From positions 62,001-126,000 of the forward strand of contig NZ_JNFG01000215.1 of the NCBI RefSeq assembly GCF_000729995.1: 64,000 nucleotides of DNA, read 5' to 3'. Every line of letters starts with the position of its first letter. Positions within the stretch are counted from its first letter, which is position 1. Position numbers and translations under genes: made by a program. A model generated the notes under the pieces. That model was not told where the DNA came from and searched no databases. It saw only the letters and a list, made by a program, of their open reading frames with translations. This stretch comes from Caballeronia sordidicola (GTDB lineage: Bacteria > Pseudomonadota > Gammaproteobacteria > Burkholderiales > Burkholderiaceae). Shown here piece after piece: positions 16,280-25,865 of the stretch.

Positions 16280-17821
16280 CTACTCCACGTTCTCCTCCAA
16301 CTGCGCTTCAAGCCCGACAATCTTCTCCCGCCGTTCCTTTGACAGATTGCCTACTGGCGGTCCGGCGAAACTCTTGCGCACGCCTGCGCCGTACCAGATC
16401 AGCATCAGCACCGCCAGCAAGCCGACAATCACATAGATCACTTTTTCATTCGGCGGCTGGATACCCACATAAGCAAGAATCAACGCGCCGATAACTGCCG
16501 CAACAGCAAACGGCTTCGACCACATGCCCAACTGGAATGGTCCTTTCTCCGTCCACGTCTTGCCTTCTGCGAAGATCCCGGCAGCTACCGGCATGGCGTA
16601 CGAGATGAACAGAAACACCGCGCTGCCTGCGCTCAACACCGAGAAGGCATCGCCGTACAACGTGATAACAATGGCCAGCACGGCCGACACCCAGATCGCA
16701 ATGCCCGGCGTCCGGTGCGCATTGACCTTGCGCAGGAACTTCGACCCAGGCAGGCCGCCGTCGCGTGCGAACGCAAACATCATTCGTGACGTCGATGTCA
16801 CCGCGGCCAGTCCGCAAACGTAGTTAATAAAAAACAGCAGCAACTCGATCGCGATTCGCAGCGGTCCTGGAATCGGCGCGAGGATCGCTTCAAAGAATCC
16901 GGTGCCCTGCTTGATCGCCGCGCCAATGTCCGGCATCACCAGCACGAACGAGCAGACCAGCACATACCCGAACAAGGTCGACCACAGAACGGACTTGACG
17001 ATCCCGCGCGGCACGTTGCGCGCAGCATCGTGAGTTTCCTCCGCTGTGTGCGCGGAGGCATCGAAACCGGTGATCGTATAGGCGGTCAGAAGCAGGCCTG
17101 AAAGGAACGCCATGGCCATGGTTTGAGCGGGCCATTGTCCGCCATCCACACCCGTAAAATTCTTGAAGGTCACGAGCCGCGCAAAATCCACCTTGACCGG
17201 CGAGTAGATCACCAACGAAGCAACCAGGATCACCGTCACGACAAAGATCAGGTAGCCCGAGACATCGGTAATCTTGCTGGCGATCCGGATACCGCGGTGA
17301 TTCAGGAAAGCCTGCGATGCGGTGATCAACGTAAGAAATATGGTCTGATGCCACCAGCCCAGCGCCTCGGGCTTGACGCCGAACATCGGGGCGATGAGGG
17401 TGCGAAAGAACGGGTCCCAAGTGCCGAAGTTAATGGCGGCGACCACGAACACGAGTCCCAGCAGATTGAACCAGGCGGTGAGCCAGCCCCAGGTCTTGCC
17501 GCCCAGGATAGAGCTCCAGTGATACAGGCCGCCGGCTGTCGGATAAGACGAGGCGATCTGCGCCATCGCGGCGGCAACCACCAGCGCGAAGACGGACCCG
17601 AGCGGCCAGCCCAGTCCGATCGACGCACCGCCGGCCGCGCTGAGTCCAAGCTGGAACGAGGTGATTCCGCCAGACAGGATGCAGATGAGCGAGAACGATA
17701 CGGCGAAGTTGGAGAACGCACCCATGCGGCGGGAGAGCTCCTGCGCATACCCCATTTTGTGCAGCAATGAAACGTCGCTATCCGCGCTCGCGGGCGGCGG
17801 AACTGCCGTATTGATGTCCAT
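16280..17821 (-). CDS. APC-family amino acid/amine permease (ACT subfamily)
   Basis: This 513-residue membrane protein has about 12 hydrophobic segments and the amino acid-polyamine-organocation pattern: MGAFSNFAVSFSLICILSGG near the N-terminus, TGFDASAHTAEETHDAARN in the middle, and SRMMFAFARDGGLPGS. These are typical of the bacterial GABA/choline-type (ACT) branch. The start ATG at 17821 follows a long soluble N-terminal tail. It converges on the HisC-like gene and is followed upstream by the SDR gene on the same strand, 83 bp away, so these two may share a transcript. Substrate unknown; gamma-aminobutyrate, ethanolamine or choline are typical of the group. Confidence 0.85.
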   Translation of the reverse strand: MDINTAVPPPASADSDVSLLHKMGYAQELSRRMGAFSNFAVSFSLICILSGGITSFQLGLSAAGGASIGLGWPLGSVFALVVAAAMAQIASSYPTAGGLYHWSSILGGKTWGWLTAWFNLLGLVFVVAAINFGTWDPFFRTLIAPMFGVKPEALGWWHQTIFLTLITASQAFLNHRGIRIASKITDVSGYLIFVVTVILVASLVIYSPVKVDFARLVTFKNFTGVDGGQWPAQTMAMAFLSGLLLTAYTITGFDASAHTAEETHDAARNVPRGIVKSVLWSTLFGYVLVCSFVLVMPDIGAAIKQGTGFFEAILAPIPGPLRIAIELLLFFINYVCGLAAVTSTSRMMFAFARDGGLPGSKFLRKVNAHRTPGIAIWVSAVLAIVITLYGDAFSVLSAGSAVFLFISYAMPVAAGIFAEGKTWTEKGPFQLGMWSKPFAVAAVIGALILAYVGIQPPNEKVIYVIVGLLAVLMLIWYGAGVRKSFAGPPVGNLSKERREKIVGLEAQLEENVE

Positions 17822-17904
17822 GATGACGGGTCCTTATGGCTGAAGCTGCAGGGTAGATGTTGGTAGTCGCTGCTGAATAAACCGGCGCAAACAAACTCGC
17901 CAAC

Positions 17905-18690
17905 TCACGCGGCGGTGAAGCAGTTATCGACGTAGAGATGCGCGCCGTTGATGAAACTGGCGTCGTCGCTGGCGAGAAAGAGTGCTGCCTTGGCGACTTC
18001 CTCGGGCGCGCAAAGGCGGCCCTGCTGAAGCGAGAGCGCTGCTTCGCTTGCATCGAAACCGTATTGCGCCAGGGCGGCGATTTCACGCTGCCCGTGCGGG
18101 GTATCGATGAAACCCGGGCACACCGCATTGCAACGGATCCCGCGCTCGCGATACTCCACGGCAATCGCCCGCGCGAACATCGCGCATGCGCCCTTGGTCG
18201 TGCAATACAGCACTTCGAGCGGCGTGGCCGCCGTCGACGAGATCGATGCCGTGCAGACAATCGAGCCGCCGCCCCCGCTAAGCATGTGCGGCAGCACGGC
18301 GCGGGTCATCGTGAACATGCTCTTGACGTTGACGTCCATTAGCCACTGGTAGTCCTCGTCGGTGGTATCGAGGAACGGTTTGACGACAATGCTGCCCGCG
18401 TGATTGAACAGCACGTCGATCGTGCCGAAGCGCTCGGCGATCCGCGCCACGGCGGTTTCAACCTGTTCGGTCTTCGCCACATCGGCCCTGAAGAACTCGG
18501 CCACGCCGCCGCCCTCGCGAATCTGCGCGGCGACCTGCATGCCGGCATCGGCGTTGATATCGACGATGGCGACCTGTGCGCCTTCCCTGGCGAACAACAC
18601 GGAGGCAGCACCGCCGCAACCGGTGGCCCCGCCCGATACGATCGCGATCTTGCCCGCGAGTTTTCCGCCAACAGACTCGGATTTGCCCAT
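17905..18690 (-). CDS. Short-chain dehydrogenase/reductase
   Basis: This 261-residue classical SDR has the Rossmann glycine motif SGGATGCGGAA (about 19-29), the acid residue after beta-2 (IVDINADAG) that favours NAD, NHAGS near 96-100, and the catalytic Tyr162-x3-Lys166 (YCTTKGA). It ends with a typical C-terminal stretch (NGAHLYVDNCFTAA). It is the first gene of a minus-strand pair with the APC permease and is divergent from the AraC regulator at 18979, which probably controls it. Substrate unknown. Confidence 0.87.
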   Translation of the reverse strand: MGKSESVGGKLAGKIAIVSGGATGCGGAASVLFAREGAQVAIVDINADAGMQVAAQIREGGGVAEFFRADVAKTEQVETAVARIAERFGTIDVLFNHAGSIVVKPFLDTTDEDYQWLMDVNVKSMFTMTRAVLPHMLSGGGGSIVCTASISSTAATPLEVLYCTTKGACAMFARAIAVEYRERGIRCNAVCPGFIDTPHGQREIAALAQYGFDASEAALSLQQGRLCAPEEVAKAALFLASDDASFINGAHLYVDNCFTAA

Positions 18691-18978
18691 TCCTGACCTC
18701 TCGTTGTTTATCCTTTATTTAGGCTAGGCGCGACACAATTTACGCACTATCCAAAATTGGCAATGGAGCGGGATAGACGGCGAAAAATCTGCAAACGGTG
18801 CCATGCGGAGGCTCAAAGTCGCTCCGGGCAGGGTTTTCAGCGATGGGCGCGCGCACGCGCGGCGCTTACCGTGGCGCACGGCGCAGGCCAGAATGGTCAG
18901 AATGAGCGGCGGCGAATTTAGATTCGCTTTTTGGTCGTTTACACTTTTTTGACGCGTACCGTCCGCCAGGGAGCTCTT

Positions 18979-19956
18979 ATGCAAGCGGTCCAACCGGTGC
19001 GTCCGGCCGTTGATATCCATTGCTGCCGGAGCATTGACGAGCAGGCCGGGCTGCTCGAAAGCTGGAACCAGACCTACTGCCAGATCTCGCGGGGCGCTTT
19101 CGACGGCTCGGTCAGCTCCGTGCATGCGGGCGCCGTGCGTATTCTCGTTGAGCGCATGAACCGGACGGTGTACCAGCGCGGTTGCGTGGATGGTTCGCGG
19201 ATCGCCGTGGGGATTCCGTTCCAGCTCGAAGGCCACGCGTTGTTGTGCGGGCAGGTGAGTCATCTTGACGGGCTGCATGTCTTCTCCGGTCCCGGAGGCT
19301 TCGAGTTTTTATCGCCCGACAAACATGTGGTCGTGAATCTGGAGATAGCGCCGCGGGAACTGTCCGACCCGCTGCTTCGCCTCGCGATGGACAACGTTCA
19401 GCAAGCGCTCGGTAGTCAGCCGGGGGTGCTCAATGCCGATCCGCACCGTTTGCAGGCGTTCAGGGGCACGCTGGCGGCTCTGCTGGATGCGGTTACGTCC
19501 AGCCCATCGGCGCTCGCCGACCCGAGCGTGTGCGCGAGTTTTGAACGGTCTGTGATCGTGGGGCTATCTGACTTGCTGGTCGATGTCATTGATACCGACA
19601 CGCGTACCGGACCGTCACGCAACTGGAAGCTGGTGGGCGCCGTGCGTGAACTGGTGGAAGCGTCGGCGGATTGCCCGCTGTCGGTCGCTGACCTGTGCTT
19701 GCGGCTGGGCGTCAGCCGGCGCACGGTGCAGTATGCATTCGATGAAATCCTCGGCACGAATCCGGCGTCTTACCTGCGTGCCGTCCGGCTTGATCGCGTC
19801 CGCAAGGACCTGCTGCACGCCGGCTCCGTCACCGACGCGGCGACCCGTTGGGGCTTCTGGCACTTCGGCCACTTCTCCAATGACTATCGAGAGCAGTTTG
19901 GCGAATTGCCGTCGGAGACATTGCGGCGCTTGCGTAACGGGGCGGGGCGCGCTTAA
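18979..19956 (+). CDS. AraC-family regulator (EutR-like)
   Basis: This 325-residue regulator has a variable N-terminal ligand domain and a C-terminal AraC double helix-turn-helix (about 220-320; PLSVADLCLRLGVSRRTVQY and a second helix ending FGHFSNDYREQFGELPSE). The wording of the second motif is close to EutR-type activators. I chose the ATG at 18979, with GGGAG 7 bp before it; an upstream ATG at 18931 has no such site. It is divergent from the SDR/permease pair across 288 bp and probably activates it, perhaps in response to an amine. Confidence 0.85.
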   Translation: MQAVQPVRPAVDIHCCRSIDEQAGLLESWNQTYCQISRGAFDGSVSSVHAGAVRILVERMNRTVYQRGCVDGSRIAVGIPFQLEGHALLCGQVSHLDGLHVFSGPGGFEFLSPDKHVVVNLEIAPRELSDPLLRLAMDNVQQALGSQPGVLNADPHRLQAFRGTLAALLDAVTSSPSALADPSVCASFERSVIVGLSDLLVDVIDTDTRTGPSRNWKLVGAVRELVEASADCPLSVADLCLRLGVSRRTVQYAFDEILGTNPASYLRAVRLDRVRKDLLHAGSVTDAATRWGFWHFGHFSNDYREQFGELPSETLRRLRNGAGRA

Positions 19957-20060
19957 GCGTTCGAGTTCACGTCCGTTGCGAATTCGGACAGCGAAATACG
20001 CCTATGCCGGCGAGGATCGGCCTAAACTAAAAGATCAGACCTCAAACAAGCGAGGAGACC

Positions 20061-21137
20061 ATGCGCTCCCTCCTGCTCGCGCTCGCTCTGGCATGTTTCG
20101 TCTCTCATGCCGGTGCGCAACAGCCTCCGCTATATGAACAATCCGGCGACTTCGTTGCTACCGGCTTTCACTTCGAAGACGGCTCTTCGTTGCCCCAGGT
20201 CAAGCTGCATTACGTCACGCTCGGCGTACCCCATTGTGACGGCAATGGACACTTCACCAACGTCGTCTTGCTGCTGCACGGTACGACCGACACTGGCCGC
20301 GCGTTCCTCACGGCAGCTATGCGCGAGGAACTGTTCGGCCCCGGCCAGCCGCTCGACGCGAGCCGTTTTTTCATCATCATTCCGGACGGGCTTGGACGGG
20401 GCGGATCAAGCAAACCCAGCGACGGTCTGCGGGCGAAGTTTCCTGAATATGGATACAACGACGTCGTTCAGGCGCAGTACCTGCTCGTCACGCAAGGACT
20501 GGGTATCGACCATGTGCGCCTGGTGCTCGGTACGTCGATGGGCGGCATGCAGACGTGGCTATGGGGCGAACGTTATCCGGACATGATGGACGGCCTCATG
20601 CCGATCGCGAGCCAGCCGGTCGCGCTCACCGGACGCAATGGTTTCTGGCGGCAAATGATTATCGACGCTATTCGACGGGACCCTGACTGGAACGACGGCA
20701 ACTTTCTGCGCCAGCCCATTCAATGGCTGCGCACCATGCCGGTCTTTACGCTGATCACGAGGAACCCCGCACGCATGCAGGCGTTATCGCCTACGCCCGG
20801 CACCGCCAGGTGGTCCTATGACGCCGCCGTCTACAGCGGCCGTCAATACGACGCCAACGACGTGGTGTACTGGTTCGAGTCTTCGTGGGACTACAACCCC
20901 GAAGCGGCGCTTGGGGAGATCAAGGCGCCGCTCTTCGCCCTCAATTTCTCCGACGACCTGTTGAACCCGACCGATCTCGGCATCATGCAGCGTCTTGTAC
21001 CGCGCGTGCCGCATGGGCGCTTTGTCGAGATGCCGGAGAGCGAGCGCTCTTACGGCAACGAGACGATTGACCATCCCGAGGTCTGGAAAAGCTATCTCGC
21101 GGAGTTTCTCCAGAGCTTGCCGCAGCAGGCGCAATGA
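20061..21137 (+). CDS. Exported alpha/beta hydrolase, MetX (homoserine acetyltransferase)-like
   Basis: This 358-residue protein has a signal peptide (MRSLLLALALACFVSHAGAQ, cleavage near residue 19) and an Abhydrolase_1 fold related to MetX. The nucleophile elbow is GTSMGG with Ser159; PDGLGRGGSSKP is the oxyanion-loop area and VLLLHGTTDTGR the first core strand. A GGAG ribosome site precedes the ATG. True MetX acts in the cytoplasm in methionine synthesis; the signal peptide makes that role unlikely here, so hydrolysis of an ester or amide in the periplasm is more probable. It converges on the RraA-like gene and has no clear partner. Confidence 0.82.
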   Translation: MRSLLLALALACFVSHAGAQQPPLYEQSGDFVATGFHFEDGSSLPQVKLHYVTLGVPHCDGNGHFTNVVLLLHGTTDTGRAFLTAAMREELFGPGQPLDASRFFIIIPDGLGRGGSSKPSDGLRAKFPEYGYNDVVQAQYLLVTQGLGIDHVRLVLGTSMGGMQTWLWGERYPDMMDGLMPIASQPVALTGRNGFWRQMIIDAIRRDPDWNDGNFLRQPIQWLRTMPVFTLITRNPARMQALSPTPGTARWSYDAAVYSGRQYDANDVVYWFESSWDYNPEAALGEIKAPLFALNFSDDLLNPTDLGIMQRLVPRVPHGRFVEMPESERSYGNETIDHPEVWKSYLAEFLQSLPQQAQ

Positions 21138-21155
21138 AGCCAATTGACTCTATGT

Positions 21156-21833
21156 CTAGCTGCCCATCATCTTCGTCTCTTGCGGACCGATCCACTCACG
21201 GTCGAATCGACCCTCGGCAATGGAACGTAACGCAGCCGCTTCCTTGTCCGCCTGCCGCTTTGCCCCTTCGATGACCGTTGCCACGTCTGCGGGCGCTATC
21301 GCGAGGACACCGTCTTCGTCGCCTACGATGATATCTCCGGGATGCACTACCATGCCGCCGACGGTGATCGCCACATTAACCTCGCCAGGACCGTTCTTAT
21401 AAGGGCCGCGATGCGTCGCGGCGCGCGCATAGACCGGGAAGTCGTGTCCGCGAATGGCGCCCACGTCACGGATTGCACCGTCGATTATCAGACCCTGCAC
21501 GCCGAGGCTTTCGGCATACGTCGCCATGATTTCGCCCATCAGCGCTTGCGTAATATCACCGCCGCCGTCTATCACCAGCACGTCGCCGGGCCGGCAAAAA
21601 TCGAACGCACGATGAATGGCGAGGTTGTCGCCGGGACGGGTGCGCACGGTCACCGCCGTCCCGGCCATAGGCCTGGGACGGTGATACGGCACGAGTCCGA
21701 TCGTGCCGCTGACGCGCGCCATGTTGTCGCTAAGCAGCGAGACAGCGAGGCCGCGCAGTGTCTCCAGTATCTCGACGCTAGCTTGCGTGGCGGACGCATG
21801 GCGGCGCCATCCGGGTGGATTCGTCAAGATCAT
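21156..21833 (-). CDS. RraA-like aldolase (4-carboxy-4-hydroxy-2-oxoadipate aldolase type)
   Basis: This 225-residue cytoplasmic protein belongs to the class II HMG/CHA aldolase family (LigK/GalC/ProA), which cleaves 4-carboxy-4-hydroxy-2-oxoadipate to pyruvate and oxaloacetate. The catalytic Arg122-Asp123 lie in LIIDGAIRDVGAI and the metal loop in GGGDITQALMGEIMA. It is the third gene of the minus-strand operon MFS, LigJ-like hydratase, aldolase, with only 5-40 bp between genes. That pairing with the LigJ-like enzyme supports the lower protocatechuate/gallate meta-cleavage pathway. The close relative RraA (RNase E inhibitor) lacks the Asp and is less likely. Confidence 0.85.
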   Translation of the reverse strand: MILTNPPGWRRHASATQASVEILETLRGLAVSLLSDNMARVSGTIGLVPYHRPRPMAGTAVTVRTRPGDNLAIHRAFDFCRPGDVLVIDGGGDITQALMGEIMATYAESLGVQGLIIDGAIRDVGAIRGHDFPVYARAATHRGPYKNGPGEVNVAITVGGMVVHPGDIIVGDEDGVLAIAPADVATVIEGAKRQADKEAAALRSIAEGRFDREWIGPQETKMMGS

Positions 21834-21838
21834 CTCCT

Positions 21839-22873
21839 TCAGGAAAGCTGATGATTGATTTGGTGGTTTAGCTGATTCGACAAACGCCCGTACACCGCAC
21901 GCGCGTTGTCTTCGTAGATGCGCTGGCGATCGGCCGGCGTGAGCCAGGGGATCGCGTCAATATAACGGCGGGTATCGTCATAGTAATGACCGGTCTCGGG
22001 GTCGATGCCCTGAACTGCGCCGATCGTCTCCGATGCAAACAGGATGTTCTCGACCGGGATCACTTTCGCCAGCAGGTCGGTGCCGGGCTGGTGGTACACG
22101 CAGGTATCGAAGAACACGTTCTTGAGCAAATAATCCTTGAGCAACGGTCGCTTCATGTCCTGAGCGAGCCCGCGATATCGCCCCCAGTGATAAGGCACGG
22201 CGCCCCCACCGTGGGGAATGATGAAACGCAAGTCGGGGAAGTCGGCGAACAAATCCGCCGTGAGCAATTGCATGAACGCGGAGGTGTCGCCGTTGATGTA
22301 ATGCGCGCCGGTCGCATGGAAGTTAGGGTTGCACGAGGACGACACGTGGATCATGGCCGGCACGTCCAGCTCCACCATTGTTTCGTAGAGCGGATACCAT
22401 GAGCGATCCGTCAGCGGCGGCCCGGTCCAGTAACCGCCCGATGGGTCCGGATTGAGATTGCAGCCTATAAAACCAAGCTGCTCGACACAGCGGCGTAACT
22501 CGGGAATGCAGTTCTCGGGCGCTACCCCGGGCGCTTGCGGCAACTGGCAGACAGCCACGAAGTTGCGCGGAAACATCTGGCACACGCGATGAATCAGGTC
22601 ATTGCTTTCCTGCGACCAGTGCGCGTTGGCATCGGCCCCGGCCAGGTGATGTCCCATGCCGGCAGCCCGTGGCGAAAAGATCGTGAGATCCGTGCCGCGC
22701 TCCCGTTGAATGCGTAACTGCCCGGCTTCAATGCTGTCGCGGATCTGCTCGTCCGTGATGACGGGACGCGGCGGGGGGGATGTACCGTCTTTGAGCGCTG
22801 CTATCTGGGCGGCGCGCCAGGCTTCATGTTCGCGCGGGGAGGTCGTGTAGTGACCATGACAGTCAATGATCAT
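21839..22873 (-). CDS. ligJ: 4-oxalomesaconate hydratase-like amidohydrolase (LigJ type)
   Basis: This enzyme of the amidohydrolase_2 superfamily would hydrate 4-oxalomesaconate to 4-carboxy-4-hydroxy-2-oxoadipate, the substrate of the neighbouring aldolase. The N-terminal MIIDCHGHYTT is the LigJ-type start and gives zinc ligands His6 and His8. Further conserved stretches are IHVSSSCNP and FIIPHGGGAVPYHWGRY. I chose the ATG at 22873 because GGAAA precedes it and because it sets His6/His8 as in known LigJ; the frame is open to an ATG at 22891. It ends 5 bp before the aldolase gene. Ring-cleaving dioxygenase genes (ligAB, galA) are absent from the window. Confidence 0.85.
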   Translation of the reverse strand: MIIDCHGHYTTSPREHEAWRAAQIAALKDGTSPPPRPVITDEQIRDSIEAGQLRIQRERGTDLTIFSPRAAGMGHHLAGADANAHWSQESNDLIHRVCQMFPRNFVAVCQLPQAPGVAPENCIPELRRCVEQLGFIGCNLNPDPSGGYWTGPPLTDRSWYPLYETMVELDVPAMIHVSSSCNPNFHATGAHYINGDTSAFMQLLTADLFADFPDLRFIIPHGGGAVPYHWGRYRGLAQDMKRPLLKDYLLKNVFFDTCVYHQPGTDLLAKVIPVENILFASETIGAVQGIDPETGHYYDDTRRYIDAIPWLTPADRQRIYEDNARAVYGRLSNQLNHQINHQLS

Positions 22874-22894
22874 TGCGGGTTTCCGGATCAAGGT

Positions 22895-24226
22895 TCAGTG
22901 AAGGTGTCCGGCGCGCGACTCGCCGGCCGGCAGTGCGTCGATCTCGTCTTCCGGCGGCGTGACCCGCATGACCAGCGCGATGATGGTTGCCACCACCAGG
23001 AAGGCCGCGATCGTCAGGAGCGCCAGCTTGAAGTTGCCCGTGGCGCTGCGCACGAGCCCGATGCTCCAGGGGCCGACGAGCCCACCGAACTGGGCGACGG
23101 TGTTGATGAGCGCGATCGTCGCGGCGCCGGCGGCGCCGGTCCTGAACGACGAGGCGAGGCTCCAGAACAGCGGGTTGCCTGCATAGATGAACAGCCCGGT
23201 CACGCACAGGAGCGCATAGGCGATCACCGGATTTGGCGCATAGGCGCTGCCCGCAATAGCGAGCGCGCTCATGCCGTACACGAACGCGAGATGTTTCTTC
23301 CGGTCGCCGGTCCGGTCGGAGCTGCGGCTGATCACCAGCGTGCCGAGGACACCGAGAAGCGGCGGAGCGGCGGACAGGAAACCCACCTCCAGGTTGCTGA
23401 GGTTGCCCAGGCTCTTGACGATCTGCGGTAACCACAGGAACAGGCCGTAGACACCCACGAGCGCGCAGCCGAACAAACACGCGAGGCTCCATACGCGGAC
23501 ATCGCTGGCTACGCGTAGCATCGAAAAATGCTTGTCAGCGCCCAGGGCCTCGCGCTCTTTCGTCAGCGTGGACTCGAGCCACTGCTTTTGCACGTCGGTC
23601 AGCCACGCGGCGTCGGCGGGGCGCTCGGTCATCAGGCGCAGCGTCAGGAGGCCAAGGAGCATGGCCGGGACACCTTCCATGATGAACATCCACTGCCATC
23701 CCTGCAGGCCCAACGGTCCATTCGCATAGGTCATGAGCGCCGTCGAAATCGGGCCACCCAGCACGGCCGAAAACGAGCCGGCGATGATATAACCCCCGAC
23801 CGCACGCGCGCGGTAACGTTGCGGGAACCACTTCGTCAGGTACACCGCCACGCCGGGAAGAAAACCGGCTTCCATCACGCCCAGGAGGAAGCGCAACACG
23901 TAGAAGCTGTACTCGTTGAACACGAAGGCGGTCGCGGCCGCAACCGCTCCCCACGTCAGCAGGATGCGGGCGATCCAGCGCCTGGCGCCAACGCGATGCA
24001 GCAGCAAGTTGCTGGGCACTTCGAGAAGCATGTAGCCGAAGAAGAAAATGCTTCCGGCGAAGCCGAACACGGCTGGGCTGAAGCCGAGCTGCTTGTTCAT
24101 GTCGAGTGCGGCAAAGCCGATGTTTATTCGGTCGAGATAGTTGAAGAACATCATGGCGAAGAGCAACGGCATGAGGCGCCCGTAGACTCGACGCATGGTG
24201 GCGCTTTCGATCGGATCGGTCATCAA
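22895..24226 (-). CDS. MFS transporter, anion:cation symporter family
   Basis: This 443-residue carrier has 12 predicted membrane segments and the anion:cation symporter (phthalate/tartrate) pattern: FNYLDRINIGFAALDMNKQL at the first helix and GVMEAGFLPGVAVYLTKWFP after helix 4. It is the first gene of the operon that continues with the LigJ-like and LigK-like genes, so it probably imports an aromatic or dicarboxylic acid that feeds that route. The ATG at 24226 lies after AGGAGACATTG on the complement. Confidence 0.87.
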   Translation of the reverse strand: MMTDPIESATMRRVYGRLMPLLFAMMFFNYLDRINIGFAALDMNKQLGFSPAVFGFAGSIFFFGYMLLEVPSNLLLHRVGARRWIARILLTWGAVAAATAFVFNEYSFYVLRFLLGVMEAGFLPGVAVYLTKWFPQRYRARAVGGYIIAGSFSAVLGGPISTALMTYANGPLGLQGWQWMFIMEGVPAMLLGLLTLRLMTERPADAAWLTDVQKQWLESTLTKEREALGADKHFSMLRVASDVRVWSLACLFGCALVGVYGLFLWLPQIVKSLGNLSNLEVGFLSAAPPLLGVLGTLVISRSSDRTGDRKKHLAFVYGMSALAIAGSAYAPNPVIAYALLCVTGLFIYAGNPLFWSLASSFRTGAAGAATIALINTVAQFGGLVGPWSIGLVRSATGNFKLALLTIAAFLVVATIIALVMRVTPPEDEIDALPAGESRAGHLH

Positions 24227-24785
24227 TGTCTCCTGCTGTAGAGCGCCCGTAGGGCCGGACGTCGTTGTGGTTTGCTGTTGCTACGATGATTCCGTGATGA
24301 TCCAGATGCCCGATCAGCAATCGGCGACTCGTCACTGAAGATCGATGCTTATGTGTTTGCACAGTTGCGAATCGCGCTCAGGCGGCAGCCGGTACAAACC
24401 GGTAGGACGCCCTTGAGCCGGTTGAAGGGTCCCTGCGTTATTCGACAGTCGTTGAGCATTGCTAACGGCCTCGGCCAGTGCTAATCAGACAACAACAGGA
24501 ACCCGTAAGCCAACGAGTGAGTTAGAGATGTCCCGGCCGCGAACCTGAAGCCGGTGGTAGACGGCGTTATCCAAAAACCATTATTCCGACGCCGGACGAT
24601 CTGCCACGATGCGTGTGCTTACGGTTCAATGACAAAGCGATGGCGCGCGCCATACAAATGGCGAGCGTCAGCGCATCCACGTCCGGGTCGCCCCGTTCCT
24701 GCAAACCGATGATTCGACGAGTCATGGTACGAACCGCCGTGCTGCGCGTCCAAGACCGTGTTTTTATCCTTTTATAATAATTTTC
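24227..24785. other. Long intergenic stretch between the MFS operon and LysR gene
   Basis: No convincing gene was found. On the complement a 52-residue open frame (24567-24725, start MTRRIIGLQERGDPDVDALT) was noted, but it resembles no family I recognise and lacks a clear ribosome site. The AT-rich part 24765-24790 lies just after the LysR stop and could act as a terminator or promoter element. The upstream part probably holds the MFS operon promoter. Confidence 0.4.
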
Positions 24786-25700
24786 TTATAGTTCTGGCGG
24801 ATCTTGCGGCAAGTCTTTCCCCGTGGGTGACAAACAGGTAAGAAAGGCGCGCAGATGAGGCGAGCTGTCGTCGCTGCGAAAGCTCGCCGCAAGCGTAGTA
24901 GTCTGCGACGCGAGCGGACCGCTCAGGCGCCGGTACACGACGTCGGAGCGTCCATGCCGGGCGACCGATTCACCCACGAATGTCACACCCAGCCCCGCCG
25001 CGACCAGCGCAATAGCCGTCTGGATCTCGTAAGCCCGGTGCGCGATGTGCGGCGTAATGCCGGCATTGCGATAAAGTGATTCAACAAAATGCGAGAACTG
25101 CGCATTCGAGTGCTTGGGGTAAAGCACGAGGGGCGTGTCGGCAAGCTGCGTGATCCGTACTTTCTTTTCACCCGCAAGCGGATGGTCCGGCGCGAGAACG
25201 ACCATCACGCGTTCGCGCAGCAGCGGCAACGTGGTGCATCCCGTTATGGGGGGAACCTGCCGGCCGATACCGATGTGAATGCGGGTCTCATGCAGTGCAT
25301 CGGCTTGCTCTTCAGTGAGCATTTCGAAAAGCTTCAACTCGACCTTGGGGTAATCCCGATGAAACGACTTCAGCGCGGGCGGCAGCACGCTGTACATCGC
25401 TGAGCGGGTGAAGCCGATGCCGAGCCAGCCACGCATGCCCAGGCCGATCTCGCGGGTGCCAAGCGCGGCCTGATCGAAGGATGCGAGGATCTGGCGCGCC
25501 TCGATACACAGATAGCTGCCCGCCTCCGTGAGTCTCAAAGGCCGGCTGCCGCGGTCAACCAACTGCGTGCCCATGCGCGCCTCGAGTGCGCGGATCTGCT
25601 GGCTAAGCGCCGGCTGCGCGACATGCAGCCGCTGCGCCGCGCGGCTGAAGTTGAGTTCTTCCGCGAGGACGACAAAGGCCTGCAGGTGTCGAAGGTTCAT
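24786..25700 (-). CDS. LysR-family transcriptional regulator
   Basis: This 304-residue regulator has the LysR winged helix at the N-terminus (MNLRHLQAFVVLAEELNFSR, AAQRLHVAQPALSQQIRALE) and a periplasmic-binding-like effector domain from about residue 90. The helix wording is close to the BenM/CatM/CbnR branch, which senses muconate-like compounds. It reads toward the MFS/ligJ/ligK operon and is divergent from the TetR gene over 191 bp. It may control the meta-cleavage operon downstream; there is no divergent partner that clearly shows its target. Confidence 0.88.
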   Translation of the reverse strand: MNLRHLQAFVVLAEELNFSRAAQRLHVAQPALSQQIRALEARMGTQLVDRGSRPLRLTEAGSYLCIEARQILASFDQAALGTREIGLGMRGWLGIGFTRSAMYSVLPPALKSFHRDYPKVELKLFEMLTEEQADALHETRIHIGIGRQVPPITGCTTLPLLRERVMVVLAPDHPLAGEKKVRITQLADTPLVLYPKHSNAQFSHFVESLYRNAGITPHIAHRAYEIQTAIALVAAGLGVTFVGESVARHGRSDVVYRRLSGPLASQTTTLAASFRSDDSSPHLRAFLTCLSPTGKDLPQDPPEL

Positions 25701-25865
25701 TGTTGTGTGATTGAAAAGCGCTAGCGAAGAACGTCACGCATGACGACAGCAGTATCAACCGTCACGGACCGGCAGAGGTTATCAAAACCACGCGCTCCCA
25801 TCCGGCTTCATGCCAACCGCATTGAATCGCGCAAAGCAAAGAGAAGGAATAGGCCCTTGATTTAT

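Noticed and set aside
21156..21833. RraA (RNase E inhibitor) as alternative for the aldolase
   Set aside because: The Arg-Asp pair of the aldolase branch is present and the gene is in an operon with a LigJ-like hydratase.
24567..24725. 52-residue minus-strand frame in the gap before the MFS operon
   Set aside because: No clear ribosome site and no recognisable family; kept only as a note in the intergenic entry.
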